NCBI RefSeq assembly: GCF_000691525.1
Contig: NZ_JMDW01000003.1
Span: 372,001 to 436,000, forward strand
Source: Mycolicibacterium neoaurum ATCC 25795
GTDB lineage: Bacteria; Actinomycetota; Actinomycetes; Mycobacteriales; Mycobacteriaceae
DNA: 64,000 bases
Direction: 5' to 3'
Within the stretch, counting starts at the first letter, position 1. Each line of letters opens with the position of its first letter. Shown in pieces: positions 51,806-64,000 of the stretch. The position numbers were made by a program, and so were the translations under genes. Under the pieces are notes generated by a model. The model was not told where the DNA came from and ran no database searches. It saw only the letters and a program-made list of their open reading frames with translations.

Positions 51806-52954
51806 TCATGCGGTCTCCAAATCGAGCGCCTTGGCGCGCTTGGCGCTCTTGAGCCAGAAGTAGGCACCGGGCTTGCGGGCCTCCTTACGCAGGAACGCCA
51901 GCGTGCCTTTGCACACCTGCTCCTTGACCAGGGCCGCGGCCCGGCCGCCGAGGTACAGCGGGATCGGGGTGTCATCGGTACGCGCCAGCTGGATGGTGCC
52001 CGCGGCGCGGCCCAGGCTGATGCACTGGCCGGTGAAGGCCTGGCTGATCGGGGCAGGCTCGGTTCCGGCAATCCGGGCCAGCACGGTGTTGGCGGCCTGG
52101 GCGCCCAACGGCAGCGCGGCCTGGCAGCTCATCCGCAGCGACACCCCGGACGGGGCGGCCGCATCCCCGGCGGCGACGATTCGATCGTCGTCGATGCTGG
52201 TCAGCGTCTCGTCGGTGAGTAACCGGCCCAATGCGTCGGTGCGCAGTCCGCTCGCGGCGGCCAGTGCAGGCACCCCGAATCCGGCAGTCCAGACGGTGGC
52301 GGCCGCGGGCAGTGTGCGCCCGTCGGACAGCGTCACGTCCGTGGCACCGACGGCATGGACCGTCGACCCTTCGATGATCGTCACGCCGAGCTTGTGCAGT
52401 TTCTTGGCCACCGACCGCCGGCCCGGAACGCTCAGTGAGGGTCCGAGGACCGCGCCGGCGACCAGGGTGACGGCGCGGCGGGCTTCGGCGAACTCCGCCG
52501 CGGCCTCGATACCGGTCAGCCCGCCGCCGACGACGACGATCGGCGCGTCGGCCGGCAGCTCCCGCAGGTGCACGGCCAGGCGGTGCGCGTCCTCCAATTC
52601 ACCCAGCCGGTAGGCGAATTCGGGTGCGGCGCCCCCGGTGCTGCCAACGGCATAGATCAGGTGGTCATAATCCAGCGCGGCACCGGAGGCGAGCTCGACG
52701 CGGCGGGCGGCGGTGTCGATCCGGTGGGCCGTGTCGACCACCAGTCGCACGCGTGCCCCGAGCAGTTCGGCGTAATCGGCGACGGCGTCGTCATTGCCGA
52801 TCGCCAGCTGGTGCAGCCGGATCCGCTCGACGAACTGCGGGCGGGCGTTGACCAGGGTGATATCCACGTCATCGCGCTGGAGCAGATGGTTGGCGGCCAG
52901 TGCGCCGGCGTAACCACCGCCGACGACGACGATGCGCGCCGCGGTCTCGGTCAT
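51806..52954 (-). CDS. FAD-dependent pyridine-nucleotide oxidoreductase (NDH-2-like), ECF41 partner
   Basis: 382 residues from ATG 52954. Two dinucleotide-binding motifs: GGGYAGALAANHLL for FAD at 12-17 and VVVGGGLTGIEAAAEF for NAD(P)H near 142. The second FAD motif DDDRIVAAGDAAAP is near 284. The fold matches NDH-2/AIF-like oxidoreductases, but the long C-terminal membrane helix of true NDH-2 is not evident. The gene directly precedes the ECF41 sigma factor, and a matching ECF41 promoter lies upstream, so it is the probable target and partner. Confidence 0.88.
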   Translation of the reverse strand: MTETAARIVVVGGGYAGALAANHLLQRDDVDITLVNARPQFVERIRLHQLAIGNDDAVADYAELLGARVRLVVDTAHRIDTAARRVELASGAALDYDHLIYAVGSTGGAAPEFAYRLGELEDAHRLAVHLRELPADAPIVVVGGGLTGIEAAAEFAEARRAVTLVAGAVLGPSLSVPGRRSVAKKLHKLGVTIIEGSTVHAVGATDVTLSDGRTLPAAATVWTAGFGVPALAAASGLRTDALGRLLTDETLTSIDDDRIVAAGDAAAPSGVSLRMSCQAALPLGAQAANTVLARIAGTEPAPISQAFTGQCISLGRAAGTIQLARTDDTPIPLYLGGRAAALVKEQVCKGTLAFLRKEARKPGAYFWLKSAKRAKALDLETA

Positions 52955-52988
52955 GATGTCTCCTCGTGTGGGCCAGTGATGCCCTCAA

Positions 52989-53015
52989 GACACCGGTGCG
53001 CCCGACAATGTGACA
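52989..53015 (-). promoter_or_regulatory. ECF41-dependent promoter
   Basis: Minus strand TGTCACA (53015-53009), exactly 16 nt, TGTC (52992-52989). The described ECF41 target is TGTCACA-N16-CGTC, so all but one base agree. The oxidoreductase start codon lies 34 nt downstream. Confidence 0.75.
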
Positions 53016-53016
53016 T

Positions 53017-53027
53017 TACGTGACGTA
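53017..53027. promoter_or_regulatory. palindrome upstream of the ECF41 promoter
   Basis: TACGTGACGTA, a perfect 5-bp palindrome around G, directly before the -35 element; a possible extra regulator site. Confidence 0.35.
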
Positions 53028-53101
53028 GGTCATGTTCTCGTTGGTCGCTGGATCGGCTGCAGGGGAGCCGCTCTCATGGCCTGGGTCATCGCGGTGGCAA
53101 G

Positions 53102-55432
53102 TCAGTTGGTGATGTCGAGGGCCGCCCTGACGATGCTGTCGGTATCGATGCCGTGGTAGCGGTAGACGTCCGGCAGATCACCGGCCTGCCCGAAACCGGA
53201 CACCCCCAGTGCGGTCAACGGCACCTGCCGGATACCGGCCAGGAACGCCAGGGTGTGCGGATGCCCGTCGAGCACGGTCACCATCGGGGTCGCGCGGTCG
53301 GCGGGGAACAGCTGGTCGAGAATCCAGGTGTCCGCCGAGCGTCGGCCCTGCCGCGCCTGCCAGGCCTCGAACAGCAAGCCGGGGCTGGTCACGCACAGCA
53401 CATCGGCGGGGATGCCGACCTGGTCCAATCGATCTGCCGCGGCGAGCGCTTCGGTGACCATGGTGCCCACGGCGGCGATGGTCACCTTCACCTCCGATGC
53501 CGGTGATCGGCGCAGCGGATAGCCGCCCGCGACCACCTGTCGGCGGCGGCGTTCGCGCGCGGCGGGATCCTCCGGGACGTGGGCGAGCGCCTGGTCCACC
53601 GGCCTTGTCGACAGCCGCAGGTACGCCGAGGATCCACCCGGACGGCCCAGTCGCGCCATGCTGGCCAACAGGGTCCATTCGACGTCGATCGCGAAAGCCG
53701 GTTCGTAGCTGATGCAACCGGGCTGCTCCAGGCCGATCGATGGCGTCTTGATGGACTGGTGCGCACCGCCCTCGGCGGCCAGACTCACCCCCGACGGGGT
53801 GCCGACCAGGATGGACTGGCCGCCGGCGTAGATGCCGAACGACCATGGTTCCAGGGCCCGTTCGACGAACGGGTCGTACAGCACGCCGATGGGGAACAGC
53901 GGCTCGCCCCATCGGCTCCAGGTGGCGCCCAGTTCCCCGATCAGCCCGACCAGGTTGGTCTCGGCGATACCGAGCTCCATGTGTTGTCCGCTGGGCCGTT
54001 CGTTCCAGTGCATCAGGGTCTGGGCGTCGTCGGCGAACCAGTTGCGCCGCTCATCGGACGACCACACCCCGACCTTGTTGACCCAGCCCGCGAGGTTGGT
54101 GGTCGAGCTGACATCCGGGCTGACGGTGACGACTCGCTTGGCCGCGTCGGGCGCCTCTCTCGTCAGATCCAGCAGTAGGCGTCCCAGCGCGGCCTGGGTG
54201 GTCGAGGTGCCCTTCGGGGTACGACCGATATCGGTGGGAATGTCCGGCATGGGTGCCGACGGCGTGGGATCCCGCCGCAGGCGCGCCGCGGTCTCGACGC
54301 ACAATCTGCCCATCGCACTGGCGGCGCCGAATCGGCGCCATGGGTCGGCCACGTCCATACCGAGTCGCGCTGCAAGCGAGGCGTATTCGTCATTGCTCAA
54401 CAGCGCCGAGTGGTTCTGCGGATGTCCTTCTGTCGGAAGCCCGTAACCCTTGATCGTGTACGCCAGGACGACCGTTGGCCGCGTATCGTCGATCTGCCGG
54501 TACGCCTCGGCCAGCGCGGTGAGGTCGTGACCGCCGAGGTTGCGGATCGCCGCGGTCAGGGTGGCGTCGTCGAGGGTGTCGAGCAGTATCGCGATCTCGG
54601 CGGCCGACGGACCGTCGCCGGGCAGGCGTTGCCGGATCTCGCTGGCATCGCAGCGCAGCAACCGCTGGTATTCCGGGTTCTCCATCGTGACGATGCGCCG
54701 GCGCAGCGCCTCTCCGCCGGGTTGGGTGAACAGCGACTGCAGCAGGCGGCCGAAGTTGACCGTGAGGACCTGCCAACCGGCCGCGGCGAACATGGTTTCC
54801 AGTCGGCGCGCGGCGATATTGGGCACGACCCGGTCCAGCGATTGACGGTTCATGTCGACGATCCAGACCACCTCGCCCAGTTCGGCGATACCCGGATCGA
54901 GGATCGCTTCCCAGACCGCACCTTCGTCGAGTTCGGCATCGCCGACCAGGGAGTACTGGCGTCCGGTGCCGCCGGCGCCCAGATGGGTGTTCACATAGCG
55001 GCGCGCCATCGCGCCCCAGATCGGCGCGGTGGCTCCGATGCCGACGGATCCGGTCGAATAGTCCACCGGGTCAGGATCTTTGGACCGGCTCGGATAGGAC
55101 TGCAGACCGCCGAACTCACGCAAGGTGGTCAGGTACTTCTCATCCAGTTCGCCGAGCAGGTAGTTGATGCTGTGCAGCACCGGGGAGGCGTGCGGTTTGA
55201 CCGAGACCCGGTCACCGGATTGCAGCTGCTGAAACCACAGCGACGTCATGATCGCGACCATCGACGCGCTGGAGGCCTGATGCCCACCGACCTTGAGTCC
55301 CGAGACATTCGGCCGAATGCGATTGGCGTGGTGCACGATCGAGGTGGACAACCACAGCACACGTTCGGCGACGCGCTCCAGTGCGTCGGTGGTGTCGAGG
55401 TCTCCGTCGGTGTCGGCGGCAGTGGTGTTCAC
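53102..55432 (-). CDS. AceE-like thiamine-diphosphate 2-oxoacid dehydrogenase E1 / transketolase-type protein
   Basis: 776 residues from GTG 55432. The ThDP-binding signature is the GDAELDEG...IVDMNRQSLD stretch near residues 165-200 (GDx...N class). The N-terminal half has the GGHQASSAS and KPHASPVLHSINYLLG segments of AceE-type homodimeric E1s. The middle and C-terminal domains (ELGIAETNLVGLIGELG; TVSPDVSSTTNL) match transketolase-like pyrimidine-binding and C-terminal domains. No lipoyl E2 or E3 gene lies nearby. It is divergent from an Lrp/AsnC regulator. It may be a pyruvate or other 2-oxoacid decarboxylating enzyme; the exact reaction is not settled. Confidence 0.8.
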   Translation of the reverse strand: MNTTAADTDGDLDTTDALERVAERVLWLSTSIVHHANRIRPNVSGLKVGGHQASSASMVAIMTSLWFQQLQSGDRVSVKPHASPVLHSINYLLGELDEKYLTTLREFGGLQSYPSRSKDPDPVDYSTGSVGIGATAPIWGAMARRYVNTHLGAGGTGRQYSLVGDAELDEGAVWEAILDPGIAELGEVVWIVDMNRQSLDRVVPNIAARRLETMFAAAGWQVLTVNFGRLLQSLFTQPGGEALRRRIVTMENPEYQRLLRCDASEIRQRLPGDGPSAAEIAILLDTLDDATLTAAIRNLGGHDLTALAEAYRQIDDTRPTVVLAYTIKGYGLPTEGHPQNHSALLSNDEYASLAARLGMDVADPWRRFGAASAMGRLCVETAARLRRDPTPSAPMPDIPTDIGRTPKGTSTTQAALGRLLLDLTREAPDAAKRVVTVSPDVSSTTNLAGWVNKVGVWSSDERRNWFADDAQTLMHWNERPSGQHMELGIAETNLVGLIGELGATWSRWGEPLFPIGVLYDPFVERALEPWSFGIYAGGQSILVGTPSGVSLAAEGGAHQSIKTPSIGLEQPGCISYEPAFAIDVEWTLLASMARLGRPGGSSAYLRLSTRPVDQALAHVPEDPAARERRRRQVVAGGYPLRRSPASEVKVTIAAVGTMVTEALAAADRLDQVGIPADVLCVTSPGLLFEAWQARQGRRSADTWILDQLFPADRATPMVTVLDGHPHTLAFLAGIRQVPLTALGVSGFGQAGDLPDVYRYHGIDTDSIVRAALDITN

Positions 55433-55567
55433 ACGGACCTACTCACGGTTGGTTTGCGCAGATAGTTCATCCAGTGCAGCACCTGCTGTAATTTGGGTCA
55501 ACATGGTTGCACCGGATTGATCACTTTGCGTTTCCGTGGATCACGACGACGAGTGGAGTTGCGCACA

Positions 55568-59009
<3,442 letters not shown>

Positions 59010-59022
59010 TTGGCTCTCACCT

Positions 59023-59028
59023 TAGGGT
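59023..59028 (+). promoter_or_regulatory. leaderless -10 box of tatD
   Basis: TAGGGT, 7 nt before GTG 59036. On the other strand TAAGGT overlaps it as the metG -10, so the two back-to-back promoters exclude each other. Confidence 0.45.
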
Positions 59029-59035
59029 GTGGGTC

Positions 59036-59887
59036 GTGAGCTCGAAGAGAGAGAAGCCGCCCGCCCCCGAGCCGCTGGCCCCGCTGATCGATGCGCACAC
59101 CCACCTCGATGCCTGCGGTGCGCGGACCGCCGAGGACGTCACCGCCATCCTGGACCGCGCCGGTGCGGCCGGTGTCCAGGCCGTCGTGACCATCGCCGAT
59201 GACCTCGACGCGGCCCGCTGGGCAGACGCGGCCGCCGACTGGGACCCGCGGGTGTATGCCGCCGTGGCGTTGCATCCGACCCGTGCCCACACCCTCGACG
59301 ACGCCGCCAGGGCGGAGTTGGCGACGTTGGCCGCCCACCCGCGGGTGGTGGCGGTGGGCGAGACCGGCATCGACATGTACTGGCCTGGCCGCCTCGACGG
59401 CTGTGCAACCCCGGATCAGCAGCGCGAGGCCTTCGCCTGGCATATCGACCTGGCCAAGCGGACCGGCAAGCCGTTGATGATCCACAACCGCGACGGTGAC
59501 GCCGAGGTGCTGGACGTGCTGGCGGCCGAGGGCGCCCCCGAGACGGTCATCTTCCACTGTTTCTCCTCCGACGCACAGATGGCCCGCACCTGTGCCCGCA
59601 ACGGCTGGCTGATGAGCCTGTCCGGAACGGTGAGCTTCCGCAATGCCCACGCCCTGCGCGAGGCTGCCACCGTCATCCCCGACGAGTTGCTCCTCGTGGA
59701 GACCGACGCGCCCTTCCTGACCCCGCACCCGTACCGCGGGGCGCCCAACGAGTCCTACTGCCTGCCGTACACGGTGCGTGCGCTGGCCGACATCCTGGAC
59801 CGGCCGGCCACCGAAGTGGCTCGCGCGACCTTCGAGAATGCGGTCCGGACCTACGGCTTCGGTACCCTCACGAGTTGGCGCGGTTGA
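59036..59887 (+). CDS. tatD: TatD-family metal-dependent deoxyribonuclease
   Basis: 283 residues from GTG 59036; the upstream GTG 59027 lies within the -10 box, so the later start is preferred. TIM-barrel amidohydrolase motifs: DAHTHLD (metal HxH), AVGETGIDMYWPG, PLMIHNRD, IFHCFSSD and LLLVETDAPFLTPHPYRG, all metal ligands intact. A DNase/phosphodiesterase of the TatD family with a DNA-repair or degradation role. Upstream of rpfB. Confidence 0.94.
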   Translation: MSSKREKPPAPEPLAPLIDAHTHLDACGARTAEDVTAILDRAGAAGVQAVVTIADDLDAARWADAAADWDPRVYAAVALHPTRAHTLDDAARAELATLAAHPRVVAVGETGIDMYWPGRLDGCATPDQQREAFAWHIDLAKRTGKPLMIHNRDGDAEVLDVLAAEGAPETVIFHCFSSDAQMARTCARNGWLMSLSGTVSFRNAHALREAATVIPDELLLVETDAPFLTPHPYRGAPNESYCLPYTVRALADILDRPATEVARATFENAVRTYGFGTLTSWRG

Positions 59888-59960
59888 CCTAACTTCGTTA
59901 CCGTCCTGTTATCGAACGCGGCGGGCCGGTTGGGCTGACGCAGATGCCGCGCTCAACTAG

Positions 59961-62032
<2,072 letters not shown>

Positions 62033-62098
62033 TCCCCTGGCCGCTTCACGGCCCTCAATGTGCCGTTGACAGCCGTACTCTTCGTCTCGGTGTGATCC

Positions 62099-62128
62099 TT
62101 GACACATTGCGTTGGCAAACGTTATTGT
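62099..62128 (+). promoter_or_regulatory. sigma-A-type promoter upstream of ispE
   Basis: -35 TTGACA (62099-62104), 18-nt spacer, -10 TATTGT (62123-62128): close to the housekeeping consensus. It would give ispE a leader of about 85 nt. A second TTGACA lies at 62066-62071. Confidence 0.6.
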
Positions 62129-62208
62129 CGGCGTCAGCGGCGGGATCGACGAGGGGTATCTCACCACGTATGCGGTCGGTGTCGGTGTTGATTTCACCGG
62201 CGCAGCGG

Positions 62209-62214
62209 TAGGTT
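62209..62214 (+). promoter_or_regulatory. leaderless -10 box of ispE
   Basis: TAGGTT followed by 6 nt and GTG 62221, the mycobacterial leaderless arrangement, so ispE may have two transcripts. Confidence 0.45.
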
Positions 62215-62220
62215 CGTTCG

Positions 62221-63192
62221 GTGTCTGCTTCGTCAGGGGATGCCGCCACCGAGTGGACAGGCACCGAGTCAGTCGGTTCGGTCACCGTCCGGGTTCCCGG
62301 CAAGGTCAACCTGTACCTGGCCGTCGGCGATGCGCGCACCGACGGCTACCACGAGCTGACCACCGTTTTCCACGCCGTCTCCCTCTTCGACGAGGTGACG
62401 GTTCGCGACGCCGACGTCCTGGCGCTGAAGATGTTCGGCGAGGGGGCCGAGGCGCTGCCGGCCGATGACCGCAACCTGGCATGGCGTGCCGCCGAATTGC
62501 TGGCCGAACACGTCGGCCGCGCCCCTGACGTGTCCATCTCGATCACCAAGTCGATCCCGGTGGCCGGCGGAATGGCGGGCGGCAGCGGGAATGCCGCGGC
62601 CGTCCTGGTGGCCATGAACGCGCTCTGGGATCTCGGTGTGCCGCGCCGCGATCTGCACGCGATGGCCGCGCAGCTGGGCAGCGATGTGCCGTTCGCCCTC
62701 CATGGTGGAACCGCCCTCGGCACCGGCCGCGGTGAAGAACTCGCCACGGTCCTGGCTCGCAGCACCTTCCACTGGGTCTTCGCCTTCGCCCATGACGGAC
62801 TGTCCACGCCGGCGGTGTTCGCCGAGATCGACCGGCTGCGCGCCGATCCGCAGTGGAGCGGTCCACCCCGCCTCACCGATGCCGAACCCCTGCTTGCCGC
62901 CCTGGCGACCGGGGACCCGCACGTCCTGGCGCCGTTGCTCGGCAACGACCTGCAACCGGCGGCGCTGAACCTGCGCTCCGATCTGCGGCGCACCCTGCGG
63001 GCGGGCCAGGACGCCGGCGCCCTGGCCGGGATCGTCTCCGGGTCCGGCCCCACCTGTGCATTCCTATGTGCCTCCGCCGCGCACGCCGTCGATGTCGGCA
63101 CCGCGCTATCGGGTGCGGGTGTCTGCCGGACGGTGCGAGTGGCCAGCGGGCCCGTGCCCGGTGCCCGGGTCATGTCCGAACCCCTGCGGTGA
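62221..63192 (+). CDS. ispE: 4-diphosphocytidyl-2-C-methyl-D-erythritol kinase IspE
   Basis: 323 residues from GTG 62221. GHMP kinase motifs: [12 protein letters not shown] near residue 26, the ATP loop [17 protein letters not shown] and the C-terminal [14 protein letters not shown]. It phosphorylates CDP-methylerythritol in the MEP isoprenoid pathway. Slightly longer than average because of an N-terminal extension rich in Ser, Thr and Glu. It ends 279 nt before pks16. Confidence 0.95.
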   Translation: MSASSGDAATEWTGTESVGSVTVRVPGKVNLYLAVGDARTDGYHELTTVFHAVSLFDEVTVRDADVLALKMFGEGAEALPADDRNLAWRAAELLAEHVGRAPDVSISITKSIPVAGGMAGGSGNAAAVLVAMNALWDLGVPRRDLHAMAAQLGSDVPFALHGGTALGTGRGEELATVLARSTFHWVFAFAHDGLSTPAVFAEIDRLRADPQWSGPPRLTDAEPLLAALATGDPHVLAPLLGNDLQPAALNLRSDLRRTLRAGQDAGALAGIVSGSGPTCAFLCASAAHAVDVGTALSGAGVCRTVRVASGPVPGARVMSEPLR

Positions 63193-63471
63193 GGGCGGCC
63201 CGCGGGAAATCAAACCCGCACGCGGTGTGACACATGCCTCAATCGGCGCATCCGTTTGGCAGTTACTTAAGGGTTCTTTAAGATGGGTGCGGTGGAAACT
63301 GGCCTGTCCACAAAAGGCCGGTGACCACCGGAATGAGACACAACTGCGTCCCAATTGTGTGTGCGCGCCTCTCCTGAAGAGTGCACCTGCAGGCGGAATA
63401 TAGGGAAACGCGCGAGGAACCTGGAGCCGACGACGACGTCGCTTCGGCCCCAGACACCCCAGGAGGTTGCC
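63193..63471. other. 279-bp promoter/leader region of pks16
   Basis: No credible ORF. It has AT-richer patches, including a weak inverted repeat CTTAA...TTAAG near 63266-63282 and a TATAGG -10 candidate near 63402, about 65 nt upstream of the start codon. Confidence 0.35.
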
Positions 63472-64000
63472 GTGAGCCGCTTTACCGACAAGATGTACCG
63501 CAGCGCCAAGGAGAGCACGCGGGGCATGGTCACCGGCGAACCCTACGAGCCGGTGCGGCACACCTGGGCCGAGGTGCACGAGCGCGCCCGCCGGGTGGCC
63601 GGTGGACTGGCCGCTGCCGGTATCGGTCCCGGCGACTCCGTCGGCGTGCTGGCGGGTTTCCCGGTGGAGATCGCCCCGACCGCCCAGGGCGTGTGGATGC
63701 GCGGCGGCAGCCTCACCATGCTGCACCAGCCGACCCCGCGCACCGACCTCGCCGTCTGGGCCGAGGACACCATGACCGTCATCGGCATGATCGAGCTCAA
63801 GGCCGTCATCGTCTCCGAGCCGTTCATCGTCGCCATCCCGGTGCTCGAGGAAAAGGGCATCAAGGTCCTCAAGGTGGCCGACCTGCTGGCCGCCGACCCG
63901 ATCGATCCCGTCGAGACCGGTGAGGACGATCTGGCGTTGATGCAGCTGACCTCCGGGTCGACGGGATCCCCGAAGGCTGTGCAGATCACCCACCGCAACA
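63472..64000 (+). CDS. pks16: acyl-CoA/AMP ligase Pks16 (FadD-like), 3'-truncated
   Basis: 176 residues visible from GTG 63472, with a strong AGGAGG at 63461-63466; the gene continues past the window. It starts [19 protein letters not shown] and shows the adenylate-forming enzyme N-domain: an acyl-binding [15 protein letters not shown] segment and the first half of the ATP P-loop signature [19 protein letters not shown]. tuberculosis Pks16 (Rv1013), despite its name, is such an acyl-AMP/CoA ligase rather than a polyketide synthase. Substrate unknown. Confidence 0.92.
   Translation, partial: MSRFTDKMYRSAKESTRGMVTGEPYEPVRHTWAEVHERARRVAGGLAAAGIGPGDSVGVLAGFPVEIAPTAQGVWMRGGSLTMLHQPTPRTDLAVWAEDTMTVIGMIELKAVIVSEPFIVAIPVLEEKGIKVLKVADLLAADPIDPVETGEDDLALMQLTSGSTGSPKAVQITHRN

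Overview
The window is high-GC actinobacterial DNA that reads as the chromosome of a fast-growing mycobacterium (Mycolicibacterium type). The gene order follows the M. tuberculosis Rv0959-Rv1013 block closely (order and names compared from memory): VWA protein, DUF1707 protein, echA7-fadE12-accA2-accD2-fadE13-AtuA-like operon, rpmF, mprAB-pepD-moaB2, mscL, ruc, galU, a moeA/glp gene, rimJ, glpR, tRNA-Ala, the cAMP-controlled lysine acetyltransferase, alkB-like gene, arcA, PMT, rsmI, pabB, metG, tatD, rpfB, ksgA, ispE and the start of pks16. An Msp-type porin, an NADP-type glutamate dehydrogenase, a photolyase and several catabolic or redox genes mark it as a fast grower rather than a member of the tuberculosis complex.

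Layout. Positions 1-11 kb: end of a VWA gene, a DUF1707 protein, then a minus-strand six-gene acyl-CoA catabolic operon that looks like the Liu/Atu (leucine / acyclic terpene) type, with a TetR-type operator at its promoter. 11-16 kb: rpmF and the MprAB stress two-component system with its protease PepD; candidate MprA boxes lie before both mprA and pepD. 16-19.5 kb: porin, small secreted protein, MscL, SAF-domain protein and the redox chaperone Ruc under a CIRCE element. 19.5-24.3 kb: 5-FTHF cyclo-ligase, galU, the gephyrin-like protein and its membrane partner, and tRNA-Ala. 24.4-36.5 kb: accessory region with a Rieske oxygenase plus two DapB-like dehydrogenases and their TetR, an SDR with an MLTR-type regulator, membrane proteins, a membrane-fused molybdopterin oxidoreductase, and a TetR gene whose operator shares an 11-bp core with that of the acyl-CoA operon. 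36.6-44.3 kb: lysine acetyltransferase and an AroE-like protein, lipoproteins, AlkB-like, SoxR/ArcA with a clear SoxR box, and photolyase. 44.3-46.7 kb: an AT-richer island holding one KAP-family P-loop NTPase. 46.7-64 kb: conserved core (PMT, rsmI, pabB), an ECF41 sigma factor with a partner oxidoreductase and a good match to the ECF41 promoter, an AceE-like E1 with an Lrp regulator, glutamate dehydrogenase, metG, tatD, rpfB, ksgA, ispE and pks16.

Regulation is unusually readable here: CIRCE, two MprA boxes, a SoxR box, an ECF41 promoter, a CRP-like site, two related TetR operators, five strong hairpin terminators, and several genes whose TANNNT -10 box sits 6-7 nt before the start codon, as expected of leaderless mycobacterial transcripts. 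The least explained parts are the KAP NTPase island, the Rieske/DapB-like cassette, and the porin with an altered constriction loop. Family assignments rest on motifs and recall; no database search was run.
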